NCBI RefSeq assembly: GCF_007970185.1
Contig: NZ_CP042431.1
Coordinates: forward strand, 1,116,001 to 1,180,000
Length of the DNA: 64,000 nt
Reading direction: 5' to 3'
Source: Pseudobacter ginsenosidimutans
GTDB lineage: Bacteria; Bacteroidota; Bacteroidia; Chitinophagales; Chitinophagaceae
The notes under the pieces are model-generated. The model had not been told where the DNA came from. It saw only the letters and a list, made by a program, of their open reading frames with translations, and made no database searches. Numbering within the stretch: position 1 is the first letter of the stretch; the number at the start of each line of letters is the position of its first letter. Of the stretch, positions 1-9,510 are shown piece by piece. The position numbers and the translations under genes were made by a program.

Positions 1-1373
1 CTGAAGGCAGCTATTTTGATGGAGTGAGCTCCAATCCGGATATCATTAAATCACACGCCATTACCGGCATTAATATGCCAAAGAGCGGCTACCTCTATAT
101 TTATTGCAGCAATGAAAGCAACCAGGATGTTTATTTCGATAATCTTCAGGTGGTTCATACAAGAGGGCCACTGATTGAAGAAACACATTATTATCCCCAG
201 GGCTTATTAATGGCTGCTCTAAGCAGCAGGGCATTCGGCAAACTTCAAAATAACTGGGGGTACCAAAGCAAAGAATTTCAGTCCTCCGAATTCTATGACG
301 GTACCGGACTGGAAGAATATGATTTTGATGCACGGTATTATGATCCCCAATTAAGCAGATGGCATGTACAGGACCCTGTAGTGAACTATACCACGCCTTA
401 TGCGGCCATGCATAATAATCCTGCGGCATACATAGATCCTGATGGAAGGGACCCGCTTACTATCGCCATCATAGCAGGAGTGCTGATGGGAGGTTATGCC
501 GGATACAAAATCGGTGAAGCCAAAGGAGCTACAGGCTGGGATATGGTAGGATACATTTTTAAAGGAGCAGTTATCGGTGGTGCAGCCGGTTATGCAGGCG
601 CATCGGTAGCTGCAGCAGGTGGCTTTATGGCAAATACTTTCGGGATCATGATCAGCTCTACCTTTAATTCCATGGGCATGACAGTTATGAGCAACGGAAT
701 GGTGTCTCCCACTATGAGTTTAGGGTTTGCTTCCCTGGATATGGGAACAGGAGAATTCAATTATCTGGGCAAACGCGGCAACTCCTTTCTTGCCAATGTG
801 GGCTTCACATTCGGAGCCCTGGCAAATGTCAGTGATATAGTTGCCGGAACTCATGGTACCGATGTTAATTTATACTCGAGAAGAGAAACACCTTTAGGAC
901 ATAGTGAAATCATTGGAAATTATACTACAACCAACTCCAGCGGCGTGTCAACAAGCCAACCGATCAGTATTTCAGTTGCACCTGCAGATCCATCACTGGG
1001 TGGAGCGCTTCCCGGTCTTAAATGGTTTATGCCATATATAAGAAGTCAGCTTCAGGGTAAAACGTTGAACGGACTGAATGGAACAAGAATGATTACAACA
1101 AAATTCTTTAAGACCAGCATCACAAACGTAAATGGCAAATGGCTTAGCACTATGACGCAAAGACTGAACAAAAATACAAACCTGCTCGGTCTGGGACGGT
1201 TGAAATATGGCATAATGACTGGTTGCGTCAACTATACCGCCAGGGCTTTATTTGGAGCCGGTGTTCTAAACGTAAACGCATTCCTTCCAGTTACCTCCCC
1301 CTGGTTGCTTCAGGCGGAGATGGCCCTAAGACAGGTTGGTATTCTCGCTTCACCATTTCTTGTTACTCAATAA
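1..1373 (+). CDS. RHS-repeat-associated core protein, 3' end (5' truncated by window)
   Basis: The reading frame is open from the first bases, so the gene starts upstream of the window; the first in-frame start-like codon is GTG at 24. The segment near 295-450 carries the hallmark of the RHS-associated core: an ARYYDPQLSRWHVQDP-type motif followed by YAAMHNNP and IDPDGRD. After this core the sequence changes to a glycine/alanine-rich, probably membrane-inserting or glycine-zipper stretch (about 460-640), then a variable C-terminal domain with a CVNYTARALFGAGV motif near 1225-1265. RHS proteins form a cage that carries a variable C-terminal domain, often a toxin. No immunity-like small gene follows; the next gene is on the other strand. 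I do not recognise the C-terminal domain, so toxin activity is only a possibility. Confidence 0.85.
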   Translation, partial: EGSYFDGVSSNPDIIKSHAITGINMPKSGYLYIYCSNESNQDVYFDNLQVVHTRGPLIEETHYYPQGLLMAALSSRAFGKLQNNWGYQSKEFQSSEFYDGTGLEEYDFDARYYDPQLSRWHVQDPVVNYTTPYAAMHNNPAAYIDPDGRDPLTIAIIAGVLMGGYAGYKIGEAKGATGWDMVGYIFKGAVIGGAAGYAGASVAAAGGFMANTFGIMISSTFNSMGMTVMSNGMVSPTMSLGFASLDMGTGEFNYLGKRGNSFLANVGFTFGALANVSDIVAGTHGTDVNLYSRRETPLGHSEIIGNYTTTNSSGVSTSQPISISVAPADPSLGGALPGLKWFMPYIRSQLQGKTLNGLNGTRMITTKFFKTSITNVNGKWLSTMTQRLNKNTNLLGLGRLKYGIMTGCVNYTARALFGAGVLNVNAFLPVTSPWLLQAEMALRQVGILASPFLVTQ

Positions 1374-1392
1374 TTGATACATACAGATGCGT

Positions 1393-1425
1393 AAACAGCC
1401 TCAGGTATAACCCTGAGGCTGTTTT
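1393..1425. terminator. bidirectional intrinsic terminator between RHS gene and efflux operon
   Basis: A perfect 13-bp inverted repeat (AAACAGCCTCAGG / CCTGAGGCTGTTT) with a 6-nt loop lies between two convergent genes. A-tract and T-tract flanks let it work in both directions. Confidence 0.85.
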
Positions 1426-1448
1426 ACATTCAAACTAAAACGTATACT

Positions 1449-2882
1449 CTATCTCCAACCACCGCCAAGATCACGATACACATTCACTGCGGCATTCAGT
1501 TGTTGCTTCTTTGTTTCGATCAATTCCAGCTTTGCTTCCAGCACATCACGCTGCGTCATTAATACTTCCAGGTAATCAGCCCTTGCATTACGGAAAAGAT
1601 CATTCGCTATATCGATGGACTTCGTGAGTGCATTCACCTGCTTCGATTTCAGTCCATAGCTTTTTTCAAGATTGCCGATGTTAGACAATTGATTGGTCAC
1701 TTCCAGGTAAGCATTCAGAATAGTTCTCTCATAATTATACACTGCCTGCAATTGCTTTGCATTGGCACTGTTGTATTCAGCCTTGATCGCATTACGGTTG
1801 ATCAGTGGTGCAGCCAGATCACCGGCCAGTGAATACAGGATCGATTCCGGCATCTTCACCAGGTAAGAAGGCTTGAATGCCTGCAAACCCAGTCCTGCAG
1901 AGATTTCCAGCCTGGGATAGAATTCCGCTCTCGCTACTTTCACATCCAGTTTGGCCGCAGCAAGGTCCAGTTCCGCCTGCTTGATATCCGGACGGTTGGC
2001 CAGCAATTGCGAAGGAATGCCTGTACTCACTGTTGCAGGAAGCAAGTCTGCATAATTGCTTTGATCTCTCGTGATCGGCTGCGGATAACGGCCCAGCAGG
2101 AAATTGATCCTGTTCTCTGTTTCCCTGATCTTTTGCAGAATTTCAAATTCCATACTCTGCGACTTCAATACTTCTGCTTCAAATTTCTGCACTGCCAGTT
2201 CTGTGGCCCTCGATGCTTCTTTCTGGATCTTCACAACTCTCAGCGCATTTTGCTGTAATTCGATATTCTGTTTTACGATCATGAGCTGATTGTCCAGCGC
2301 TACCAGTTCGTAATAAGAGTTCGCTACTTCTGCAATGAGATTGGTGATCACAAAATTCTTTCCTTCCACGGTAGACAGAAACCTGTCTATAGCCGCTTGT
2401 TTTGAACTGCGTAGCTTTTTCCAGATATCCACTTCCCAGTTCGCGAAAACACCAATATTGAAATCACCCAGCGGATCCGGCATTTCTTTTCCCGGCTCGA
2501 TCTCTGTACTTGCATCACCTGCACCCTGACTAGTATATCTCCCTACCTTCTCCACACCGGCTCCCGCCTTTGCTCCAACCATTGGCAGTAAAGCTCCCTG
2601 CCGTACACGGATATCATTCCGCGCGATCTCGATCTCCTGCAGCGTTATCATTAGCTCCTGGTTGTTCTTCAACGCAGTATCGATCAGGTTCACCAATACA
2701 GGATCTTTGAAAAAACTTTTCCAGGGAAGGGATGCTGTATTTGCAGTATCACTGTTATCATTATACGAAACAGGAACAGTCTTGTTCTCATCACGTGTCA
2801 TTACAGCAGGCGCCTTACATCCGGCTATTGCCAAACAAAAGCCTATCGCCGTAATGCAATGATGTATCCTGATTTTAAACAT
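1449..2882 (-). CDS. TolC-like outer-membrane efflux lipoprotein (NodT/OprM family)
   Basis: The 477-residue product fits the outer-membrane factor family of tripartite pumps. It has a lipoprotein signal (FCLAIAGC, Cys22 from the chosen start), then two repeated long-helix outer-membrane-factor regions with typical motifs such as LANRPDIKQAELDLAAA in the middle. ATG 2882 is preferred over an in-frame TTG at 2891; it overlaps the last 8 bases of the pump gene, which suggests translational coupling. As the third gene of the leftward operon it would form the channel across the outer membrane for the adaptor and pump encoded upstream. The substrate cannot be read from the sequence; drugs, dyes or bile-like compounds are usual for the family. 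Confidence 0.93.
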   Translation of the reverse strand: MFKIRIHHCITAIGFCLAIAGCKAPAVMTRDENKTVPVSYNDNSDTANTASLPWKSFFKDPVLVNLIDTALKNNQELMITLQEIEIARNDIRVRQGALLPMVGAKAGAGVEKVGRYTSQGAGDASTEIEPGKEMPDPLGDFNIGVFANWEVDIWKKLRSSKQAAIDRFLSTVEGKNFVITNLIAEVANSYYELVALDNQLMIVKQNIELQQNALRVVKIQKEASRATELAVQKFEAEVLKSQSMEFEILQKIRETENRINFLLGRYPQPITRDQSNYADLLPATVSTGIPSQLLANRPDIKQAELDLAAAKLDVKVARAEFYPRLEISAGLGLQAFKPSYLVKMPESILYSLAGDLAAPLINRNAIKAEYNSANAKQLQAVYNYERTILNAYLEVTNQLSNIGNLEKSYGLKSKQVNALTKSIDIANDLFRNARADYLEVLMTQRDVLEAKLELIETKKQQLNAAVNVYRDLGGGWR

Positions 2883-5800
2883 TGTGATCAATTTCTTCAG
2901 TTAAGGGATTTTCTTCTTCATCTCTCACCAGCTTCCGGCGCGCCGCTATCTTTCCGAATATGAAATACAATCCGGGAATGATCAGTACGCCGAATATCGT
3001 TCCGAATAACATGCCACCAGCAGCAGCAGTACCGATGGTCCTGTTCCCGATCTTTCCCGGACCGGAGGCAAACACCAGCGGTATCAAGCCTGCAATGAAT
3101 GCGAAGCTGGTCATGAGAATTGGACGGAACCTGGCTTTGGATCCTTCCAGCGCAGCCTCGAAAACGGTAGCGCCTGAACGATGCCGCTGCACAGCAAATT
3201 CAACAATCAGAACGGCATTCTTTCCCAGCAGTCCGATCAGCATCACCATTGCCACCTGCGCATAGATATTATTTTCAAGACCAGTCAGCTTCAACAACAG
3301 GAAAGCGCCGAAAATACCGGCAGGCAAAGAAAGGATCACAGCCAGAGGAAGAATAAAGCTCTCGTATTGCGCAGCAAGGATCAGGTAAACGAAACCAAGG
3401 CAGATCAGGAAAATATAAACAGCCTGGTTTCCCTGTGCAACCTCATCCTTTGAAATGCCCGCCCAGTCTATACCAAATCCGCGAGGCAAGGTTTGGGCCG
3501 CTACCTCATTGATCACTTTGATGGCAGTACCGCTACTGAATCCCGAAGCCGCAGCGCCACTGATCTCGGAGGCCGTATACATATTATGTCTCGTGATCTC
3601 TGACAAACCGTACACTTTTTCCATTTTCATGAATGCAGAAAACGGAACCATTTCCTCTTTATCATTCTTTACATACAATCGCAGGATATCTTCCGGCAAA
3701 GCCCTGTACTGAGGCGCAGCCTGAACTATCACTTTGTATTGACGGCCATACTCTATAAAGCTGATCTCATAGTTACTGCCCACCAGCGTTGAAAGCGTAT
3801 TCATCGCATTCTCGATGGTAACGCCTTTCTGTTGTGCAATATCATTGTCTACGCTTAGCAGGTATTGCGGGAAACTGGCGCTGTAGAAACTGAACACAGA
3901 AGAAAGTTCTTTTCTCTTTTTCAACGCTTTCACAAATTCATTATTCACTTCTTCCATTTTGTGATAATCGCCGGATCCTGTTTTGTCAAGCAAACGAAGC
4001 TCAAAACCACCAGCAGCGCCATAACCAGGAACGGCGGGCGGCTGGAAGTATTCTATATTGGCGCCTGCTATATCTTTCGATTTTTCTTCCATTTCCTCAA
4101 TGATCTCCTGCACAGAATGTTTACGTTCCGACCAGCTTTTCAGGTTGATCAGGCAGGTGCCGGAGTTGGCGCCTGTACCTTCCGTGAGGATCTCGTAACC
4201 TGCCAGTGCAGAAACAGATTGCACTCCTTCCACTGTTTCTGCAATCTTCTGCAGCCTTTCTGTGATCTCATTCGTTCTTTCCAGCGAAGAGCCCGGAGGC
4301 GTTTGAATGATAGCGTAGAACATGCCCTGGTCTTCATTCGGTATAAATCCGGAAGGCACTTTACCACTCAGGAACCAGGTGCCCGCACAGAAAGCTCCCA
4401 GCATCAGCCAGGTGATCAGCCTTCTGTTCACGATCCTGGAAAGCGTGCTCTGGTACTTTACCGAAGTGCGGTTGAACTGATTATTGAACGCCCCGATGAA
4501 TTTATCAACGATGGATTTCTTTTTCAGTTTTCCATGATTGTTCTTCAGGATCATCGCACATAGGGCAGGCGTCAGCGTTAGCGCCACCACACCGGACAGA
4601 ATGATGGCAGTGGCCATAGTGATGGAAAACTGACGATAGAACAATCCCACAGGACCAGACATAAATGCCACAGGAATGAATACCGCTGCCATGATGAAGG
4701 TGATGGCAATGATAGCTCCTGCAATTTCATGCATCGCTTTTTTGGTGGCACGGAATGGCGACAAATGTTCTTCTTCCATCTTCGCATGCACGGCCTCTAT
4801 CACAACAATCGCATCATCCACAACAACACCAATCGCCAGCACCAGGGCAAACAGCGTGATCAGGTTGAGCGTGATCCCAAAGAACTGCATAAAGGCAAAT
4901 GTTCCTACCAGGGAAACCGGAACAGCCATCGCCGGGATCAGCGTGGAACGCCAGTCGCCCAAAAAGATGAACACCACAATACCTACCAGGATAAAAGCCT
5001 CCACCAGCGTATGGATCACTTTGTCTATAGAAGCATCCAGGAATTTGGAAACATCATAACTGATCTCGTAATCCATTCCTTTGGGGAAGGAACTGGCCTT
5101 GATCTCTTTCATTTTTTCCTTTACTGCTGCAATCACCTGGCTGGCATTACTGCCATAGGATTGTTTCAACACGATGGCAGCTGAAGGCTTTCCGTTCAGG
5201 TTGGAATAGATATCATACATGGAGCTTCCAAACTCCACGTCCGCCACATCTTTCAGGCGAAGGATCTCTCCGTTCGGACTTGAACGCAGGATCACATTTT
5301 CATACTGTTCCTTATTCCTGAATCTTCCGGAATATTTCAATACATATTCGAAGGACTGCGAACGCTTACCTGAACTCTCACCGGTTTTACCGGGCGATGC
5401 TTCCAGGCTTTGCTCACTGAGTGATTTCATCACTTCATCCGCAGAGATCTTGTAAGCCAGCATGCGGTCGGGTTTCAACCATACGCGCATCGCATACTCA
5501 CGGTTACCGAGGATATCTGCATAACCTACACCATCCACACGTTTCAGTTCAGACAGCAGGTTGATATCAGCAAAATTGAACAGGAATTTCTGGTCTGTTG
5601 TGGTATCTGTACTGTACACATTGATGTACATGAGCATGTTAGATTCTTCGCGCGTGATCTTAACGCCTTCACGCACCACCAGTGGAGGCAGTTTATTCAC
5701 CACCGAGGCAACACGGTTTTGTACGTTCAGACTCGCCACGTTCGGATCCGTTCCCAGATTGAAAATGATCTGCAGGCTGGCTTCCCCATCGTTACCTGCA

Positions 5801-6051
5801 TCAGCCGTCATGTATTTCATTCCCGGCACTCCATTGATGGCCCGCTCCAAAGGGATGATCACGGATTTGATCATCAGCTCTCCATTGGCGCCCGGATAAT
5901 CCGCCGTTACATTTACCTTGGGCGGAGAGATAGACGGGAACTGGGTTACAGGCAATCCTGTAATGGCCAGTATACCCAGGAACACGATGATAAGTGATAT
6001 AACGATAGACAGCACCGGCCGCTGTATAAACTTATTAAACATTGAACTCAC
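2875..6051 (-). CDS. RND efflux pump, HAE-1 (AcrB/MexB-like) inner-membrane permease
   Basis: At 1058 residues this has the normal length of AcrB-type proton-driven multidrug pumps. The sequence opens with MFNKFIQRPVLSIVIS, the usual first transmembrane helix, and shows the two large periplasmic loops and two blocks of transmembrane helices. The paired aspartates of helix 4 (GVVVDDAIVVIEA) and the lysine of helix 10 (LIGLLGKNAVLIVEF), which relay protons in AcrB, are both present, so the pump should be active. The gene is second in the operon adaptor, pump, TolC-like protein, 15 nt after the adaptor gene and overlapping the next gene by 8 nt. The substrate is unknown. Confidence 0.96.
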   Translation of the reverse strand: MSSMFNKFIQRPVLSIVISLIIVFLGILAITGLPVTQFPSISPPKVNVTADYPGANGELMIKSVIIPLERAINGVPGMKYMTADAGNDGEASLQIIFNLGTDPNVASLNVQNRVASVVNKLPPLVVREGVKITREESNMLMYINVYSTDTTTDQKFLFNFADINLLSELKRVDGVGYADILGNREYAMRVWLKPDRMLAYKISADEVMKSLSEQSLEASPGKTGESSGKRSQSFEYVLKYSGRFRNKEQYENVILRSSPNGEILRLKDVADVEFGSSMYDIYSNLNGKPSAAIVLKQSYGSNASQVIAAVKEKMKEIKASSFPKGMDYEISYDVSKFLDASIDKVIHTLVEAFILVGIVVFIFLGDWRSTLIPAMAVPVSLVGTFAFMQFFGITLNLITLFALVLAIGVVVDDAIVVIEAVHAKMEEEHLSPFRATKKAMHEIAGAIIAITFIMAAVFIPVAFMSGPVGLFYRQFSITMATAIILSGVVALTLTPALCAMILKNNHGKLKKKSIVDKFIGAFNNQFNRTSVKYQSTLSRIVNRRLITWLMLGAFCAGTWFLSGKVPSGFIPNEDQGMFYAIIQTPPGSSLERTNEITERLQKIAETVEGVQSVSALAGYEILTEGTGANSGTCLINLKSWSERKHSVQEIIEEMEEKSKDIAGANIEYFQPPAVPGYGAAGGFELRLLDKTGSGDYHKMEEVNNEFVKALKKRKELSSVFSFYSASFPQYLLSVDNDIAQQKGVTIENAMNTLSTLVGSNYEISFIEYGRQYKVIVQAAPQYRALPEDILRLYVKNDKEEMVPFSAFMKMEKVYGLSEITRHNMYTASEISGAAASGFSSGTAIKVINEVAAQTLPRGFGIDWAGISKDEVAQGNQAVYIFLICLGFVYLILAAQYESFILPLAVILSLPAGIFGAFLLLKLTGLENNIYAQVAMVMLIGLLGKNAVLIVEFAVQRHRSGATVFEAALEGSKARFRPILMTSFAFIAGLIPLVFASGPGKIGNRTIGTAAAGGMLFGTIFGVLIIPGLYFIFGKIAARRKLVRDEEENPLTEEIDHNV

Positions 6052-6066
6052 AATTAGGGTGAACTA

Positions 6067-7149
6067 CTATTCCGCTTTTAGTCTCAGGTGTGAAATCACT
6101 TCCTTCGGTTCCAGATATTCAAAGTTGACATGATCTTCCTCTTTTACTTTCTGCACCCCTTCAAGCAATATCCTTTCATCGGCAGTCAATCCTCCTGACA
6201 ACACATACAGGTCAGGCATTTCAGCAGCAACGGTGATGTTGCGCGACCTCACCTTATTGTCTTTACCCACTACAAAAACATATTTCTTGTCCTGAATTTC
6301 ATAAGTCGCTTTTTGTGGAATGATGATGGCATTCTTCAATGGCATCGTCATCATCACTTTTCCTGTTTCCCCGTTTTTCAGGAGTCTTTCAGGATTCGGG
6401 AATCTGGCCCTGAAAGCGATATTGCCGGTTTCATTATCGAATTCACCTTCTATCACTTCCACTTTTCCCGGATAAGGCAATACCGATGCATTGGCCAGGA
6501 GCAGGTTTACCTGTGCGTTTGCGCGGTTCTTTGCATTGGTCTGATATTCCAGGTACTCGGGCTCAGACACATTGAAATAAGCGAACATCTGGCTGTTGTC
6601 TGAAAGGCTGGTCAGCAGCTCGCCTTCATCGATAAGGCTGCCGAGTTTTTTGGGGAGGCGATCGATCACTCCATCGAAAGGAGCGCGGATCTCTGTAAAT
6701 GAAAGATGCAGTTTTGCCAGCGACATCTCAGCTTTCGCCTGGTCCAGCTTTGCCTGCGCCACTGCCTGTTCATTCCTGGACACGATATTCTTTTCCACCA
6801 GCGCCTTTGTGTTCTGCAATTCGATATCTGCTGCCTTGGCTTCCGCCTCGGCTTTCATCAATTCCGCTTCATACAGTTTGGGCATGATCTTGAAGAGAAG
6901 CTGTCCTGCTTTCACAGATTGTCCTTCATCCACATAAATATTTTCCAGGAATCCTTTTTCCTGGGCACGGATCTCGATGTTCCTGACAGACCTGATCTGC
7001 GAAACATACTCTTTGGTAAAGGAAGTGTCCAGCGTTATCGGACTGGTTACAGCAAATTTGCTGGACTCTTCTTTTTCTTCTGCTTTGGTGGTGCAGCTTG
7101 TCTGATACAACATACACAGCAAGCTGGCGAACAAAACGATTTGTTTCAT
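6067..7149 (-). CDS. RND efflux periplasmic adaptor (AcrA/MexA family lipoprotein)
   Basis: The 360-residue product begins with a lipoprotein signal ending in YQTSC (Cys19). The lipoyl/barrel-sandwich halves flank an alpha-helical hairpin rich in Ala, Glu and Lys (about residues 85-145). The second half of the lipoyl domain shows the conserved FTEIRAPFDGVIDRLPKKLG-type motif. A beta-barrel and membrane-proximal domain follow. ATG 7149 gives the clean signal peptide; the frame is open to an upstream ATG at 7194, but that would bury the signal. It is the first gene of the efflux operon. I see no clear promoter or repressor gene beside it. Confidence 0.93.
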   Translation of the reverse strand: MKQIVLFASLLCMLYQTSCTTKAEEKEESSKFAVTSPITLDTSFTKEYVSQIRSVRNIEIRAQEKGFLENIYVDEGQSVKAGQLLFKIMPKLYEAELMKAEAEAKAADIELQNTKALVEKNIVSRNEQAVAQAKLDQAKAEMSLAKLHLSFTEIRAPFDGVIDRLPKKLGSLIDEGELLTSLSDNSQMFAYFNVSEPEYLEYQTNAKNRANAQVNLLLANASVLPYPGKVEVIEGEFDNETGNIAFRARFPNPERLLKNGETGKVMMTMPLKNAIIIPQKATYEIQDKKYVFVVGKDNKVRSRNITVAAEMPDLYVLSGGLTADERILLEGVQKVKEEDHVNFEYLEPKEVISHLRLKAE

Positions 7150-7259
7150 GACATTAATGAAAATTGAGCGATTAAAACCTTGGGTTAAAGGCATAGCTAT
7201 CCTTTGCGTAAACCGTCATGGGATTACGTTGCTGATAACCGATGCTTATTGTTCAGTGA

Positions 7260-7652
7260 TCAGATCCTTAAAGCCCTCTGGGCAATGTATTTACAAGGCA
7301 AATAGTTGCCGCCAGGCAAGCAATCGCTCAGGCAACCGTAGAGGTAATTTTGAAAGAAAGTATGGGTAGGAACAGAGAGATACCCGGTAAGTAATCTATT
7401 TTTTCTGGCGAAGTTGTGATTATCGTTTTCTATTATTTCCTCAAAGACCAGGTCCTGCTGATGATCACTTGAATGTACGATCTCAATGGAACCCTGCTCT
7501 TCCCCGGATTGGCCGCCCCTTGACTTTTGCGTTTTCCTGAATTCCTGGTCTGCCAGAAAACAAGTGGTATGCACCAGCTTACCTGCAGACACTTGATCAA
7601 CCCCTCGCAACAAAAGGGTAAACAGGAATATGAAAAAAAAGGCTCTCCTCAT
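7260..7652 (-). CDS. small exported protein of unknown function, C-terminal ...RALRI
   Basis: About 130 residues from ATG 7652. The N-terminus, MRRAFFFIFLFTLLLRG, is a classic signal or anchor helix, and the mature part is short, acidic in the middle, and ends in KYIAQRALRI. From memory, small Bacteroidota proteins with a similar signal and a -QRVLRI type end exist without known function; this is recollection, not a search. An in-frame upstream start at 7685 would put 11 residues before the signal and is less likely. The gene stands alone between the efflux operon and the LRR operon. The function is unknown. Confidence 0.55.
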   Translation of the reverse strand: MRRAFFFIFLFTLLLRGVDQVSAGKLVHTTCFLADQEFRKTQKSRGGQSGEEQGSIEIVHSSDHQQDLVFEEIIENDNHNFARKNRLLTGYLSVPTHTFFQNYLYGCLSDCLPGGNYLPCKYIAQRALRI

Positions 7653-7830
7653 TGGGCTATCAAATACGTAATAATCTTGAAGCACAAAATTCAGGACTTT
7701 TCTGATTTAATTTGCTATCGGTATGTTTATATCAGGTTAATGAGAGGTTAACGGGTTCATTAACAACAAGCCGCAGCCCCCTTTACCGGAGCTGCGGTGA
7801 AGCCGGAATGATGCCGGCATTTATCTAAAC

Positions 7831-8523
7831 TCACCAGTCACATTTTTTCAGTTTCAGGGTTCCGCTGAAATTGATGAACAGCAGGTTACAGCCAAGGAAA
7901 TTTGCGTATTCAAGGCTGGTAAGTCCCCTGATATCCACTGTTACTTTCAGGGGATTATCTTTCAGGATAATTGACTTCAATTTTTCTGCACCCCTCAATA
8001 CAGGCGTTTCAATATTATTATTTTCCGCTTCTATTATTTCAAGTTTTTTCAATGCAGAAACATCCAGCGAACTGATCTTGTTATTGCTTATTTTCAGATC
8101 AACCAGGCCTGTAAGCTTTGATACATCCAGAGCAGTGATCAGATAATTGTTATTGACGAACAAATGTTCCAGTTCAGGCAAAACCCCAACATTGATATTG
8201 GTGATCCTGTTATTGGAGGCATACAGGTATTTCAACTTCTTCAGTTTGGATACATCCAAAGCAGAGAGCCTGTTGTTATAACATCCCAGTTCTTCGAGGT
8301 TGGTAAAACTATTGATCCCTTCCAGGTTTACAATACCAAGATCATTGACATATAATTTGGTTACTTTCTGTGCTTCCGATAATTGGATCTGATTGTCTTC
8401 ATTGGTATCATAACCCAGGGCAATTACCTGTTGTTTGAATTTCGGATCAGGAATCCTCACCACCTGCCCAATGGTGATACAGGAAAAGAATAATAATGTA
8501 CAGGTAAGTAATAGCTTATTCAT
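7831..8523 (-). CDS. secreted leucine-rich-repeat protein
   Basis: The product is 230 residues with a signal peptide (MNKLLLTCTLLFFSCITIGQ) followed by a short cap region (IPDPKFKQQVIALGYDTNED) that often starts Bacteroidota LRR proteins. Around seven leucine-rich repeats of 20-22 residues follow with the LxxLxxLxxSNNxITxLD pattern. Such proteins are exported and usually bind other proteins; no enzyme motif is visible. It is the last gene of a leftward operon (57-residue peptide, DoxX protein, secreted protein, LRR protein), 18 nt after the preceding gene. ATG 8523 was chosen over TTG 8529. Confidence 0.85.
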   Translation of the reverse strand: MNKLLLTCTLLFFSCITIGQVVRIPDPKFKQQVIALGYDTNEDNQIQLSEAQKVTKLYVNDLGIVNLEGINSFTNLEELGCYNNRLSALDVSKLKKLKYLYASNNRITNINVGVLPELEHLFVNNNYLITALDVSKLTGLVDLKISNNKISSLDVSALKKLEIIEAENNNIETPVLRGAEKLKSIILKDNPLKVTVDIRGLTSLEYANFLGCNLLFINFSGTLKLKKCDW

Positions 8524-8541
8524 AATCAACAGCGGATGGGA

Positions 8542-9063
8542 TTAAAAAATATGTTTGAGTTTGAAGTTCACGGACTCTCCGTCTTTATTGATTTCCACAA
8601 TTCCACTTACCTCCTGTGCCACGCTGCCTGAGGGAAAATGGACCATTGACTCCAGATAATACTTTCCCGGCTTCAGCCCTTTGAAAACAAACTCACCCTG
8701 GGAGCCATAAATTTTCGTTTCAATCCTGTAGCAGTTGGCCAGCGTTGAAATGCCAGCCACCCGTTTATTCGGCCTATTCTTTTTTTTGAGTTCGAGGTAT
8801 TCTTCCATGTAGGCCGTTACGGGATACAAAGTGACAACGATGCCCAGCCGGGCATAAATGGTTTCCCCAACCTTGATCCCGATAGGTGCACGGTCCTCAT
8901 AATAGGCAACTCCTTTGATCTCGGAATTACCTTCATTCAGCATTTCACTGGCCTGTTTGATATCGAATTCTGTTTTGGGCAATATCACCTGCACCGGCTT
9001 TTGAGCAATGGCAGTTGCCATCACGCAGGAAAACAGAAAAACAAGAATTGATTTTGGTATCAT
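8542..9063 (-). CDS. secreted protein with carboxypeptidase-regulatory-like fold, unknown function
   Basis: The protein has 173 residues with a cleavable signal (SILVFLFSCVMATAIAQ). The C-terminal half (GSQGEFVFKGLKPGKYYLE) has the look of a carboxypeptidase-regulatory-like (transthyretin-type) beta-sandwich, a fold common in Bacteroidota surface proteins. No catalytic residues are recognisable. It lies 9 nt after the DoxX gene and 18 nt before the LRR gene in the same operon, so the three probably act together at the cell envelope. The fold assignment is by eye. Confidence 0.65.
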   Translation of the reverse strand: MIPKSILVFLFSCVMATAIAQKPVQVILPKTEFDIKQASEMLNEGNSEIKGVAYYEDRAPIGIKVGETIYARLGIVVTLYPVTAYMEEYLELKKKNRPNKRVAGISTLANCYRIETKIYGSQGEFVFKGLKPGKYYLESMVHFPSGSVAQEVSGIVEINKDGESVNFKLKHIF

Positions 9064-9072
9064 AAAGGGAGT

Positions 9073-9489
9073 TTAGAACGTTTTCAGTGAAGGATTCCTC
9101 CCGGCGGCTGCTACCACCAGCAAGGCCATGATCAATGCAAAACTGTATTCACATCCGCCGCTTCCATGTTCTCCCACAAACCATCCTCTTTCAACATGGA
9201 TCAATACACAGCCCACCAGTAACAGCACAATGAATCCTGCTGCAAACCACCTGATGTAATGCCCTGTGATCAGTGCAATACCACCAATGATCTCAAAGAC
9301 GGTTATCATCCAGACAATGGCCGTTCCAAATACCAATCCTTTATTGTTGAGATAACCTGCAAACTGTTCAACCGAGCCGTTCAGCAACAATCGTACTACA
9401 GCATGAGCCAGGAATATCAATGCAACACTGCATCGCAGCAGCAACAAAGATTGACGAAGTGAAACAAAAGGAAATCTTTGCATACACAT
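9073..9489 (-). CDS. DoxX-family membrane protein
   Basis: The 138-residue product has four predicted membrane helices (about 15-35, 55-78, 84-104, 112-130) and the DoxX-like features LLLRCSVALIFLAHAVVRLL at the start and a GGIALITGHYIRW loop. DoxX proteins are small inner-membrane proteins of uncertain role, sometimes linked to redox or thiol chemistry. It is second in a leftward operon, 21 nt after the 57-residue peptide gene. ATG 9483 is an equally possible start. Confidence 0.8.
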   Translation of the reverse strand: MCMQRFPFVSLRQSLLLLRCSVALIFLAHAVVRLLLNGSVEQFAGYLNNKGLVFGTAIVWMITVFEIIGGIALITGHYIRWFAAGFIVLLLVGCVLIHVERGWFVGEHGSGGCEYSFALIMALLVVAAAGRNPSLKTF

Positions 9490-9510
9490 TGTGTTGAAGG
9501 TCTTTCAAAA

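Noticed and set aside
3865-4563. 232-residue open frame opposite the RND pump gene
   Set aside because: It is the reverse-strand shadow of a strongly conserved pump gene; the sequence is unlike any family and has no start region.
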